Origin: Luidia sarsii
Lineage: Eukaryota; Echinodermata; Asteroidea; Paxillosida; Luidiidae
Length of the DNA stretch: 64,000 bases
Direction of reading: 5' to 3'
NCBI GenBank assembly: GCA_949987565.1
Contig: OX465120.1
Location: 1,777,037-1,841,036 of the forward strand
Below the pieces are notes generated by a model, which worked only from the letters and a program-made list of their open reading frames with translations, ran no database searches and had not been told where the DNA came from. Below, piece after piece: positions 52,862 to 63,189 of the stretch (its first letter is position 1; each line of letters opens with the position of its first letter). The position numbers and the translations under genes are program-made.

Positions 52862-52980
52862 AAATACAGGCAACTCGGACGGGATTCAAAACCCGCGACT
52901 CCTGCTTTCTAGAGCAGACGTCGGCCGGTGTCGCGGGTTCGACCCCTGCCCGAGGTGTCTGTATTTTTTTTCAGCAGGCC
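52862..52980. mobile_element. head-to-head pair of tRNA-derived SINE heads
   Basis: Minus-strand copy with B box GCGGGTTTTGAATCCC and plus-strand copy with B box GCGGGTTCGACCCC. Each is followed by TCCGAG/CCGAGG, TGYCTGTATTT and a T run. The two arms form a roughly 50-bp foldback around TCTAGAGCAGA. Confidence 0.7.
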
Positions 52981-53099
52981 ACCGGACAAATCGCTCATCC
53001 GAAAGGATCGAGAAATAGGCAGACCAACTTGTGTCCTGTTTGTTTTAGATTTTATCTATTTATTTTCGGGGGGAGGGGTTCGTTCAGAACCAGCTGGAA

Positions 53100-54010
53100 A
53101 CGAAATATAGAGGAGAGAACGAGAGGTTGGGGAAAAAAGGGGGAGACAGGGAGAGAATGAGTGAGAGATAGGGGACGAGAGAGAGCAGAGACAGGTGAGA
53201 GAGGGAGGGAGAGAGGGAGACAGGTGAGAGGGAGAGAGGAGACAGAATAATTATGGGGGAGGTAGAGAGGGAAAGAGGGGGAGAGGGAGAGAGGGAGAGA
53301 GGGAGAGGGAGATAGGAGAGGAAAGATAGAAGGTGAGAGAGAGGGTGGAAGAGAGGAGAGAAGAGAAACAGAAGGCAAGAGAGAGTGAGGGAGGAGAGGC
53401 GGGTGAGAGAGAGGGAGGGAGAAAGGGAGACGGGTGAGAGGGAGAGAGGAGAAACAGAAGATGAGAGAGGGGAGGGGGAGAGGAAGAGAGGGAGATAGGA
53501 GAGAGGAAAGATAGGTTAGAGAGAGGGGGAAGAGAGGAGAGAGGAGAGACAGAAGTCGAGAGAGAGAGTGAGAAGGAGAGAGGCGAGGCAAAAGGGAAGG
53601 TGAGAGAGAGGGAGAAATAGAAGAGGACAGATAGAAGATTAGAGAAGTTGAGGAGAGAGGAAAGGAGAAACAGAAGGTGGGAAAGAGAGGTAGGACAAGT
53701 GACAGGGAGAGTCAAAGGGACAGAGAGGCAGTGACACACAGAAACACAACGAGACAGAGAGACAGACGGTGAGACGGAAAGGGGAATTAGAAATAGAAAG
53801 CCACAGGGAGACAAAGTCAGAGAGTGAGACAGAGGGAGAGACTGAGAGTCGAAGAGAAAGAAAGACAGACAGACAGACAAAGCGAGACGCAGATGAAACA
53901 GGAAGAGGCAGATTAGAGAGTGTGAGACAGGACGGCAAGGATACAGGAAAAGATTTATATTATGAGATAGATGCTTAGTAAGAGAAAGTGAAAGGGAGAG
54001 AGAGAGGGTG
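53100..54010. repeat. GA-rich simple repeat
   Basis: (GAGAGG)n and (GACAGA)n purine tract with higher-order blocks such as GGTGAGAGGGAGAGAGGAGA. Long pyrimidine-strand frames are artefacts. Confidence 0.93.
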
Positions 54011-54019
54011 ACTACTATT

Positions 54020-54247
54020 TTCCAGACCGGCATATCATCCAGACCCGATTCTCTTGCAAGGGCATTACTCTTTGGCGCTGCTGACGTACGCGCTTACGTA
54101 CGTGACCCTAGAGGTAGGGACAACCCAGGCAAAGGCTCAGTCGGTAATGCCCGGTCTTAAATTCCCTCTCCTCCCCCTCCAGTGAATAACGAAAACCTGG
54201 CTTAGCATTGGGGCAGGCTTTTCGTAAAATTGGGAGACCCCCCCCCC

Positions 54248-54278
<31 letters not shown>

Positions 54279-54560
54279 GCCGCCGTAAACTACAAACTAC
54301 ACCAGCTCGTCTGGTTCGCCACTTTGTTAAGTCTGAGTCTCGGTCAGGTCCGTCGTTCGGCAAGCACGGAATCGACACGGGGAACCAGACTGCACGGGCT
54401 TCGGGTATGATTACGTACGGGATCGTTTCAGCGGGCGCTGCCGAGAATTGGTTTCGACGACTAATCCACTGAAAATATCCCCGGGTAATTCCATTTAAGT
54501 CGGAGCTGCACTGAGTGATGAAGAATACAATCTGTCTTACTTCATACGCAGAATGATTTG
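54020..54560. other. unique stretch with a C-run/A-run junction
   Basis: C9 followed by about 30 A at 54239-54277 is either a retroposon tail or an assembly-sensitive homopolymer. No exon is called. Confidence 0.4.
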
Positions 54561-54569
54561 AGGCAGAAC

Positions 54570-55510
54570 ATTCACTGGTAACGCGGAAATACATTGCACT
54601 ACACGCTCAAAAGCAGGATACCAGTTATGTATAGTAGAGTTTGTGTATAGCGCTTCACATGTACAATATGGCCTGAATTCTCGGCGTGAAATCGTTGGTA
54701 ACACGGAAATACATTGCACTGCACACTCAAGCAGGATACCAGTTGTGTAGGGTTTGTGTAGCGCTACGCAACAGTGTCCTGATTTCTCTGCCAGAAATCG
54801 TTGGTAACACGGAAACACATTGCACTACACGCTCAAGCAGGATACCAGTTGTGTAGGGTTTGTGTAGCGCTACGCAACAGTGTCCTGATTTCTCTGCCAG
54901 AAATCGTTGGTAACACGGAAACACATTGCACTACATGCTCAAGCAGGATACCAGTTGTGTAGGGTTTGTGTAGTGCTACGCAACAGTGTCCTGATTTCTC
55001 TGCCAGAAATCGTTGGTAACACGGAAACACATTGCACTAAACGCTCAAGCAGGATACCAGTTGTGTAGGGTTTGTGTAGCGCTACGCAACAGTGTCCTGG
55101 TTCTCTGCCAGAAATCGTTGGTAACACGGAAATACATTGCACTACACGCTCAAGCAGGATACCAGTTGTGTAGGGTTTGTGTAGCGCTACGCAACAGTGT
55201 CCTGATTCTCTGCCAGAAATCGTTGGTAACACGGAAACACATTGCACTAAACGCTCAAGCAGGATACCAGTTGTGTAGGGTTTGTGTAGCGCTACGCAAC
55301 AGTGTCCTGATTCTCTGCCAGAAATCGTTGGTAACACGGAACACATTGCACTACACGCTCAAGCAGGATACCAGTTGTGTAGGGTTTGTGTAGCGCTACG
55401 CAACAGTGTCCTGATTTCTCTGCCAGAAATCGTTGGTAACACGGAAATACATTGCACTAAACGCTCAAGCAGGATACCAGTTGTGTAGGGTTTGTGTAGC
55501 GCTACACGAC
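54570..55510. repeat. roughly 105-bp satellite, nine units
   Basis: Unit: GGTAACACGGAAACACATTG, then CACTACACGCTCAAGCAGGA, TACCAGTTGTGTAGGGTTTG, TGTAGCGCTACGCAACAGTG and TCCTGATTTCTCTGCCAGAA. The first two units are the most divergent and the inner ones nearly identical. AGCGCT palindromes recur in each unit. Open frames on both strands come from the unit length being close to a multiple of three. Confidence 0.96.
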
Positions 55511-55649
55511 GAGTGTCTTAAAAACCTCGAGCTCAAATTGTGCATCATAATAGTGATGTATTTTTGTATAACATTGGACAGACTGTTTCTAACCGCATCA
55601 TTGCCTGTCTACAAATCACAAACCAGGGCTCAATTTCAGAGTCATTTAA

Positions 55650-56329
55650 AGGGGAATGAAACCCAGAGAAACATGTTGGCTTTTCTGATTGGGTGCTAAA
55701 AACAACCTACAATTACCTATGTGCTATTCACCTACGAGTTTCATAAAGAGGGAAAAATCATGGTATTCGGTGGTCGAATTCGCGTTCCCGCAAACCGCCA
55801 TATTTTCGAATGGCCCGCCAGTCACTGCGGGGGGTATGACGTCGCAACGGAAAACTCCCGCATGGGCCCGAACGGATGTACCCCTACTACATGTATATAC
55901 CGCGCGCAGTTATACACCCGCGAGCTGAATGATTGTGTACTGCCAGGCTTTTGGATGTCAAAATGTCAGCGGGAAAAAACTGGGGAAATATTTCCATGCA
56001 GTTCCCAACAAGGACAATAAGAGACCTGTTTGACATCCAAAAGCCTGGCAGTACACCATCGTTCAGCTCGCGAGTGTATAACTGCACGCAGTATATACAT
56101 GTAGTAGGGGTACATCCGTCAGGGCCCATGCGGGAGTTTTCCGTTGCGATGTCATACCCCCGCAGTGACTGGCGGGCCATTCGAAAATATGGCGGTTTGC
56201 GGGAACGCGAATTCCATGATTTCTCCCTCTTTATGAAACTCGTAGGTGAGTCGCACATAGGTAATTGTAGGTTGTTTTTAACACCCAATCAGATAAGGCA
56301 ACATTTTTTTCTCTAGGTTTCATTCCCCT
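55650..56329. mobile_element. 680-bp near-perfect palindrome flanked by TTAA
   Basis: Left arm AGGGGAATGAAACC, right arm GGTTTCATTCCCCT, flanked by TTAA at 55646-55649 and 56330-56333. Arms of over 300 bp match with few changes (for example AACCGCCATATTTTCGAATG at the left and CATTCGAAAATATGGCGG at the right), meeting near 55990. Frames inside it on both strands are shadows. TTAA targets fit piggyBac or Kolobok; the superfamily is unproven. Confidence 0.92.
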
Positions 56330-56334
56330 TTAAG

Positions 56335-57300
56335 CAAGAAAACCTGCCTAGCATGAACATTAATCTGTCTTTGTTGAATACAAGATTGCACATCAGTCGT
56401 ATTTCACTCGCTGCTTGCTGAACTCTATACTTTGTATTCCAATCATGGGTGCAATAGCATACAATACAAGCGGAACTTTGGAAGACAACCTGATTGTATT
56501 CAGCGAGGCGTTTCATGTTTCAAGCAGCTGTGTAAAAATTAGCCCCCGACTTGAAATTAATATGATAACTGGCCCGTAGTATGATTATCATAATTATAGG
56601 TCCAACATAACGGTGTTACAAAATTATATGAAACGCGATAAGATGGTGTGCAGCACCTTCCACCTCCACTCAAATCTGATCCAGTTTGAAATTTGATTTA
56701 AGAAACCGAAAAGGGGCAAGGTCTTTGAGGGTCTCTGCTATAAATATCATAGTCAAGCTCATTTTCTGCTGTCATCGAGAGAACTGAAGTGTACAGACAT
56801 AATATGGCAAGCTTCTTTTTCTTAGTGGAGTCAGAAATTGGTCTCATTTTATCCCTTTAAAAATATCCTTATAAAAATGAGGGCGCTATTGAAAGTTTAT
56901 GTCAGGAACCAACAGTTAAAATAAAGAAAAGAAAAAAACACATTTTAATTGCAATTTAATCCCTCTGGGTTAAGTTTGATGAAAAAAAATCCTTTACTAA
57001 ATGATTATGAAGCACACATTTTGACAGTAGATCAACTGGTTTAGGGATAGGTCTGCAGGAAAAAAAAAAACATTTTCGGAAATTTGTGTACACAACCAAA
57101 ATGAGTTTCTGTTACATGATCCTGTGATGACATTACAATTTTGCTCATGAATATTTCAATTCTTACAAGCATAAAACTGAAAGCTTGCAAATACACCCCC
57201 AGATAGAACGAGTGTTAAAAGTAGTTTGATTAAGATTAACACCTCATCACACGCCCTACCCGATCTTGACAAAAATAGCCGCACACAAAATATAACGCAC
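56335..57300. other. AT-rich non-coding stretch
   Basis: No exon, RNA gene or repeat recognised apart from short A/T runs. Confidence 0.55.
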
Positions 57301-57306
57301 ACGTAA

Positions 57307-57494
57307 GGTCTCTTGTCAAAAAAATCATCGGTTGAGTGCCGGTTGAATTCATCCGACCGATACAATTTGCCCCGGTAGAAAGCCGATTGTACTGGACTCT
57401 GGGGTGAAAAAATCACGATGGCTATCCGGTGGAAACGACATCGGACGGGTCAAATCATCTGATACCCAACCGATGATCTTTTTGACAAGAGGCC
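57307..57494. mobile_element. 188-bp Harbinger-like MITE with TAA target duplication
   Basis: Inverted ends GGTCTCTTGTCAAAAAAATC, then ATCGGTTG, and CAACCGATGATCTTTTTGAC, then AAGAGGCC, are flanked by TAA on both sides (57304-57306 and 57495-57497). GG-starting ends and a TAA/TTA duplication are the PIF/Harbinger signature. Non-coding. Confidence 0.82.
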
Positions 57495-57515
57495 TAAACC
57501 CTTTTACAACCAGCA

Positions 57516-57978
57516 TTTGTGACCCGGCACAGCGTAATGAGGAATAACCCCCACTTTTGAGATTTTGAGATTTTCTAATGATGTGAAAGAGTATACCATT
57601 AGCTTTCAAATGATATCAAAATTATTTCCGGGTGAACTTTGTTGTAAATAGTACAAGGGGACTTCGCTCGTTCATTTGGTACCAGACACAATACAGCAGC
57701 GCCATTCTAACTCCTCGAAAGCGGCCATTCAAAAAGGCAGGAACTTAACATTTTCATGAAAACAGTACACAAACACTCCCCCGAAATCCTCGTTTTTTCA
57801 ACATTTAGAGACGGATTTCGGAAAAATCCTTTGGCCATAATATCCTCCAATACATTAACTTTCCGAAAATACAATTTTTTTTTTTAGAGAATTGAGAAGA
57901 TACTATGACCTCAGGCGTTGTTTACTCGAAAAGTGTTTTGGTGGGATATTCCTCATGTCGCTATGCCAGGTCACATTT
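57516..57978 (+). mobile_element. foldback element, family G copy 2 (long form)
   Basis: The left end TGTGACCCGGCACAGCGTAA and the right end CATGTCGCTATGCCAGGTCA are inverted. It contains the blocks seen at 20345-20602 plus about 200 bp of extra interior, so 20345-20602 looks like an internal-deletion derivative. Confidence 0.7.
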
Positions 57979-57984
57979 ATAAGA

Positions 57985-58380
57985 GTGTGCCATTTTCTTT
58001 CACACGCCACTAAGAATCCTCAACGCGATAGTCCAATTCGAATGCTGCGGTGTACAGTGTTGTATCCGGGGTTGAGTATGATTGGTTACGTAGCGTGCAT
58101 GTCCGGCAAATAGCGAGAGCAAAGTGGTTGAAGTGTGTGCAGTTAACTAATGAGGGATATTAATCTCAATAGCCGGGTATTGTGGCGATGTTCGGACGAG
58201 GGGGGCAATGGTTTTCACAATCATTCATTCCCATCCAAAGCTTTCTAATCAAGCACTTGGGAGTCATTCGTGGTTGATTTATGCTCAATGCGTGTCTCTG
58301 GCGGTTCTTTCAACCACTTTACCAATGTAAGTCTAGTACACTATACCCCCTCTCTCGTTTTGTTTTATCGGTCGAGGCAA
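57985..58380. other. unique non-coding stretch
   Basis: Nothing recognised. Confidence 0.45.
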
Positions 58381-58384
58381 AAGA

Positions 58385-58510
58385 AGTAATAGGTTTGCGG
58401 TAACACCATGCAAAATTCTCTTTTATGAGTACATGGTGTATGTGTGGTTCTAGAAAGAACTGGAGGAACTCGACGTTTCGAACAGTGTACTCTGCTCGTC
58501 CTTATAGGAG
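58385..58510 (-). mobile_element. family B element tail, copy 4
   Basis: Minus strand: GACGAGCAGAGTACACTGTT, then CGAAACGTCGAG, CAGTTCTTTCTAGAACCACA, CATAAAAGAGAATTTTGCAT and GTGTTACCGCAAACC. The stem GAGCAG / CTGTTC is intact, but the CTGANGA box reads TATAAGGA. Confidence 0.6.
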
Positions 58511-58604
58511 AGTGCTGGATTCATAATATTTTGCGTTGGTCAAATAATGCTCAAATAAAGGTGGCCCTCGTTCAGAACCAAACGATACACCCACAAAAGA
58601 GAAT

Positions 58605-59085
58605 CTTGCATGGTGTTACCGCAAACCTTGGACAATTACAAAGAGGTATCAGAACAGCTTATTCCCTCGTTCTGCCACTCTCTGGAATTCCCTTCCTGGT
58701 TCATGTTCTTTGACAATAACAAAGAGGTGCAAGGCAAAGAGGTATCAGAACAGCTTATTCCCTCGTTCTGCCTCTCTCTGGAATTCCCTTCCTGCTTCAT
58801 GTTCTTTGACAACAACAAAGAGGTGTAGAGAAAAGAGGTATCAGAACAGCTTCCTCCCTCGTTCTGCCTCTCTCTGGAATTCCCTTCCTGCTTCCTGTTC
58901 TTTGACAACAACAAAGAGGTGCGGAGCAAAGAGATATCAGGACAGCTTCAGGACAGCCTACGATCTTGCCCTTTATTCATATCTCCAGCCTTCCTTCTGT
59001 CCTCAGCCCGACCTTGAGTGGATTTTGCTAAGGATGAACCCTTTCAATGTCATTTTAGACATTAATAGCCTAAGCAGCACTTAAA
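58605..59085 (+). mobile_element. tandem copies of a LINE C-terminal coding tail, upstream cluster
   Basis: Three to four units of about 103 bp encode YQNSLFPRSASLWNSLPASC-like peptides. F-P-R-(S/T)-x-x-x-W-N-x-L-P is the usual C-terminal signature of reverse transcriptases of non-LTR retrotransposons. After the last unit the sequence continues into a tail resembling PSFCPQPDLEW. The rest of the LINE is missing. Confidence 0.7.
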
Positions 59086-59188
59086 CATCTCACGCAACAA
59101 ACGAAGGTATACCTTGCTATTTACTTCATGTTTTTTTTTTCCTTCATGAAACTTTCTCTCTCACCATGAAAACCGATTCAAATCTCAG

Positions 59189-62100
59189 GTCGAGGCAAGC
59201 CAAGGAGAGGCCGGGTAACTGGACAGTCACGGAGATCATAGCGTCCGCGGTTCTCCGGTGACCTCGCCGGGCCCAACATCCAGCTAGCCGCGACCGGGGG
59301 GTCGACGATGAGCAACCTGACCAGCGGGCAGGAGTGGCCGGGCTCGGCCGGCGGCTCGGCGCTGGAGGACGGCGGGCCGGTGGGCTTCCGCGCGGTGCTC
59401 GTGGCCTTCTTCGTGGTGTCCATGGCCTGGGGCAACGTGGGAAACCCGCTGGTGGTGGCCACCGTGCTGACGCAGCCCAAGCTCCGTCGGAACGCCGCCA
59501 ACATCTTCATCGTGAACCTGGCCCTGGCCGACTTCTGCGTCACCTCCTTCGTGGATCTCTCCTACGTGCTGGGTGAGGGGGGAAGGAGGGGGGTGTTCCG
59601 GGAATGGGGGTGTGCTGGGTCCGTAAATGGGATAAAGGTCCGAGAATGGGGTCCTGGTCCGAGAATGGGGTCCTGGTCCAAGAATGGGATCTGGGTACGG
59701 GAATGGGATCTGGGATATACGGGAATGGGGTCTGGGTACAGGAATGGAATTTGGGTACGGGAATGGGATCTGGGTACGTGAATGGAATCTGGGTACGGGA
59801 GTGGGATCTGGGTACGGGAATGGGATCTGGGATATACGGGAATGGGATCTGGGTACGGGAGTGGGATCTGGGTACGGGAATGGGATCTGGGTACAGGAAT
59901 GGGATCTGGGATATACGGGAATGGGATCTGGGTATGGGAATGGGATCTGGGTACGGGATCTGGGTATGGGAATGGGATCTGGGTATGGGAATGGGATCTG
60001 GGTATGGGAATGGGATCTGGGTACGGGAATGGGATCTGGGTACGGGAATGGGATCTGGGTACGGGAATGGAATCTGGCTACGGGAGTGGGATCTGGGTAC
60101 GGGAGTGGGATCTGGGTACGGGAGTAGGATCTGGGTACGGGAATGGGATCTGGGTACGGGAATGTGATCTGGGTACGGGAATGGGATCTGGGATATACGG
60201 GAATGGGATCTGGGTACAGGAATGTGATCTGGGATATACGGGAATGGGGTCTGGGTACGGGAATGGGATCTGGGTACGGGAATGGGATCTGGGTACGGGA
60301 GTGGGATCTGGGTACGGCAATGGGATCTGGGATATACGGGAATGGGATCTGGGTACGGCAATAGGATCTGGGTACGGGAATGGGATCTGAGATACGGGAA
60401 TGGGATCTGGGTACAGGAATGGGATCTGTGATACGGGAATGGGATCTGTGATACGGCAATGGGATCTGGGTCCAGGAATGGGGTCCGGGAACGGATGTCC
60501 GGGAAGCTAGTCCGGATCGCCGGCCTCATCCGGGAACAAATCCTGCTTTTCATTCCTTGCACTTAAAAAAAAAAGGAACGAAAGATAGAAGAACAAAAAC
60601 GACAAAGCCGAGTTTTCGAAAAGGTCACGAAAGAGGTGAACGTGTTGGTGAAAAGGCGGAAGTCTACGGAGTCCCCTTTGTGCCATCAGTAACAGAAAAT
60701 GATTGTTGGGCTGTCTGGCAGGTAACCTGATCCCGGGCCTCCTGATGAACAACAAGGCTCTGTGCAGCGTGGCGGCCGCCGTCTGCATCGTGAGCTGCAC
60801 ATGCTCCCTCTGGAGTATCACCGCCATCAGCCTGAACCGCTACGTGCGGGTGGCCAAGGGCGCCCTCTACGGCCGGCTCTACACCCGGCGCAACACGCTG
60901 CTGATGGCCGGCGGGCTGTGGCTCCTGTGCCTGGCCATCGACCTGCCCAACTACGTGGGGCTGGGTGCGCACGTCTTCGACCGCAAGAAGCGCGGCTGCT
61001 CATTCGACCGGCTGGGCCACTACGGCTACACGCTCTACTTCATCGGGGTGGGAGTGGCCACCCCCATGACCGTGGTCATCGTCTGCTACGTGAAGACGTT
61101 CCTCTTCGTGCGGGCCCACAAATTGAAGGTGGGTGCCTGGTCCGAAAATCGGGGAATCTCTCAAAGATGTGTTGAAACCGCTTGGATAGGTGCGTCAGAA
61201 ACTCAATAATAGAGATGTGTAGAGCAAAGAGGTACCAGGACAGCTTCTTCCCTCGTTCAGCCTCTCTCTGGATCTCCCTTCCTGGTTTATGTTCTTTGAC
61301 AATAAGGAAGAGGTGAAGAGCAAAGAGGTATATATCAGAACAGCTTCTTACCTCGTTCTGCCTCTCTCTGGAATTCCCTTCCTGGTTCATGTTCTTTGAC
61401 AATAACAAAGAGGTGAAGAACAAAGAGGTATCAGAACAGCTTCTTCCCTCGTTCAGCCTCTCTCTGGATCTCCCTTCCTGGTTCATGTTCTTTGACAAGG
61501 AAGAGGTGAAGAGCAAAGAGGTATATATCAGGACAGCTTCCTCCCTCGTTCAGCCTCTCTCTGAAATTCCATTCCTGGTTCATGTTCTTTGACAATAACA
61601 AAGAGGTGAAGAGCAAAGAGGTTTATCAGGACAGCTTCTTCCCTCGTTCAGCCTCTCTCTGGAATTCCCTTTCTGATTCATGTTCTTTGACAATAAGGAA
61701 GAGGTGAAGAGCAAAGAGGTATATATCAGAACAGCTTCCTCCCTCGTTCAGCCTCTCTCTGGAATTCCCTTCCTGGTTCATGTTCTTTGACAATAAGGAA
61801 GAGGTGGAAAGCAAAGAGGTATCAGGACAGCTTATTCCCTCGTTCTGCCTCTCTCTGGAATTCCCTTCCTGATTCATGTTCTTTGACAATAAGGAAGAGG
61901 TGAAGAGCAAAGAGGTATATATCAGAACAGCTTCTTCCCTCGTTCAGCCTCTCTCTGGAATTCCCTTCCTGGTTCATGTTTTCCCCCTGCCTAAGATCTT
62001 GCCCTTTTTTAAGAGGAATGTCAATTCCTATCTCCAGCCTTCCTGATTCCCTCTCTATCTCCTTTCCTTAGCCTTTAACCTTTAGTGGCTATATAGATTA

Positions 62101-63181
62101 GATTCGATTCGATTTCTGATTGTCCTGCTGAAAATAGCATGAAAATATTGTTTTCCCAGTGAACAATTTTAAAACATTATGTATAAACATGTTATAGTGT
62201 CTTGTTTGGGGCGAATTTACATACAAGAGCAGTCGTATCAAGCTCCACTTCGAGGAACCAAACCTACACGTTTCAATGGGTGCACAGCACCAACGCACAA
62301 CGCGAATGCCGAGTTGAGATCCTCGACGTACCGTGGTTCTGCCCTGTGTCTCCCCCACACGTCTGACCGCTAATTGCTATATGTGACCAGTTTGACCCGA
62401 TCCTTCCGTTGGTCTTCCGGTCCCTTAATTTACAAAACTTGTCTTCTTCCGGGAAGAAACGCCCTCCCTATTTTCTATTTGTATTCTTTTGATGGCTTGG
62501 CAAAAGTCTGAAGGTGGAGACAATCACTATCCCTTTTGTTTACACTTTCTCCTTCAAAGGCCTGGAGAGGCTACTACTCCGGCCGAAGGATTTTTTGGAG
62601 TTTAGTATCAATTTCTTAATAATGGTTCTTTAAAATATGTCAATTAATTTTGCTTCCATGCCTTTACAACTTTCAGGTGATTCTGCCACCGATTGACTGT
62701 CGTTCCTTTTTGTAATTTTTTTGGTAATACACCGACTCTTTTATGTAATTTCTTTCGGAAGTCGTTTGACTGTTTTGTTTAGTCCCTATCTGATTCTTTT
62801 TGTGACAACTCTTTCTTTTTTTCGTTTGCCCTTAAATTATCGCTCTTTGGGTCTACTTATTCCCCAACTTCTATTTCCTTGATTAAAATTTTCAAATTTT
62901 CACCAGCTCGGTAACATATACACCTCTTGGTTTCGTGGCGGTGTCTAGGTCGAAGCGTGGAGGCAGGACGGGCCAGGCGGGGGCGGCGCAGCGCTCACCC
63001 CGGCCGGGCCCAAGCCCGTGGACACCCGGCTCCTGAAGACCGTGGTCGTCATCTTCATCGTCTTCACCGTGTGCTGGACGCCCTACACCATCATCGTGCT
63101 TTCGGACACCACCAACTCCTACCCGGACGAGCTCTATGTCTTTGCCATCGTCATTGCCCACGCCAACTCTAGCATGAATAG
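59189..63181 (+). CDS. class A GPCR, melatonin receptor / Tre1-moody / GPR84-like, 3' end beyond window
   Basis: Coding exons 59308-59572, 60722-61128 and 62949-63181 join in phase (1, 0, 2) to 301 residues. The 5' UTR begins after an acceptor at 59188. Class A hallmarks are seen in order: N-glycosylation NLT (3-5), TM1 with GNPLVV (45-50), NLALAD in TM2 (70-75), Cys103 and Cys181 for the extracellular disulfide, NRY (127-129) in place of DRY, Trp155 in TM4, Pro203 in TM5, CWTP (266-269) in TM6 and NSSMN (297-301) in TM7. The NRY motif and the YGRLYTRRN loop resemble melatonin and Tre1/moody/GPR84-type receptors. The ligand cannot be deduced. The last exon (end of TM7 and the C-tail) must lie right of the window. 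Confidence 0.92.
59308..59572 (+). CDS. GPCR exon 1 (TM1-TM2)
   Basis: Start ATG at 59308 (GTCGACGATGA; A at -3 is absent, with G at +4 absent, so the start is the first in-frame ATG rather than a strong Kozak). Ends TACGTGCTGG-GTGAGG. Residues 1-88 plus one base; GC-rich third positions. Confidence 0.92.
59640..60480. repeat. 18-bp minisatellite in GPCR intron 1
   Basis: Units GGGATCTGGGTACGGGAAT with a GATATACGG variant about every fifth unit. The 18-bp period keeps several frames open on both strands (up to 391 codons); all are artefacts. Confidence 0.97.
60722..61128 (+). CDS. GPCR exon 2 (TM3-TM5)
   Basis: Acceptor GGCTGTCTGGCAG, donor TTGAAG-GTGGGT. Residues 89-224, with disulfide Cys103/Cys181, SITAISLNRY, the second intracellular loop and TM5 ending CYVKTFLFVRAHKLK. 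Confidence 0.94.
61200..62100 (+). mobile_element. tandem LINE C-terminal tails in GPCR intron 2
   Basis: About seven units of 100-110 bp share AGCAAAGAGGTATCAGAACA, then CAGCTTCTTCCCTCGTTCAG, CCTCTCTCTGGAATTCCCTT and GGTTCATGTTCTTTGACAAT. The final unit continues into CCCTTTTTTAAGAGGAATGT and a TAGATTAGATTCGATTCGAT end, the likely 3' end of the element. Same monomer as 58605-59085. Confidence 0.75.
62105..62945. other. remaining GPCR intron 2, unique sequence
   Basis: AT-rich. Ends in CGTGGCGGTGTCTAG, the acceptor of exon 3. Confidence 0.6.
62949..63181 (+). CDS. GPCR exon 3 (TM6 and most of TM7)
   Basis: Acceptor GGTGTCTAG, donor AATAG-GTATGT. Residues 225-301 plus two bases: a Gly/Pro-rich third intracellular loop, TM6 VVVIFIVFTVCWTPYTIIVL and TM7 up to NSSMN. 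The conserved NPxxY-like end is split into the next exon. Confidence 0.93.
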
Positions 63182-63189
63182 GTATGTAT

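Noticed and set aside
55689..56316. Frames of 79-133 codons on both strands
   Set aside because: They are mirror images of each other inside the TTAA palindrome.
59284..60459. 391-codon minus-strand frame and several 150-200-codon plus-strand frames
   Set aside because: They arise from an 18-bp minisatellite inside GPCR intron 1.
60664..61175. Frames of 102-137 codons overlapping GPCR exon 2
   Set aside because: Alternate-frame shadows. They lack transmembrane features and cross the true splice sites.
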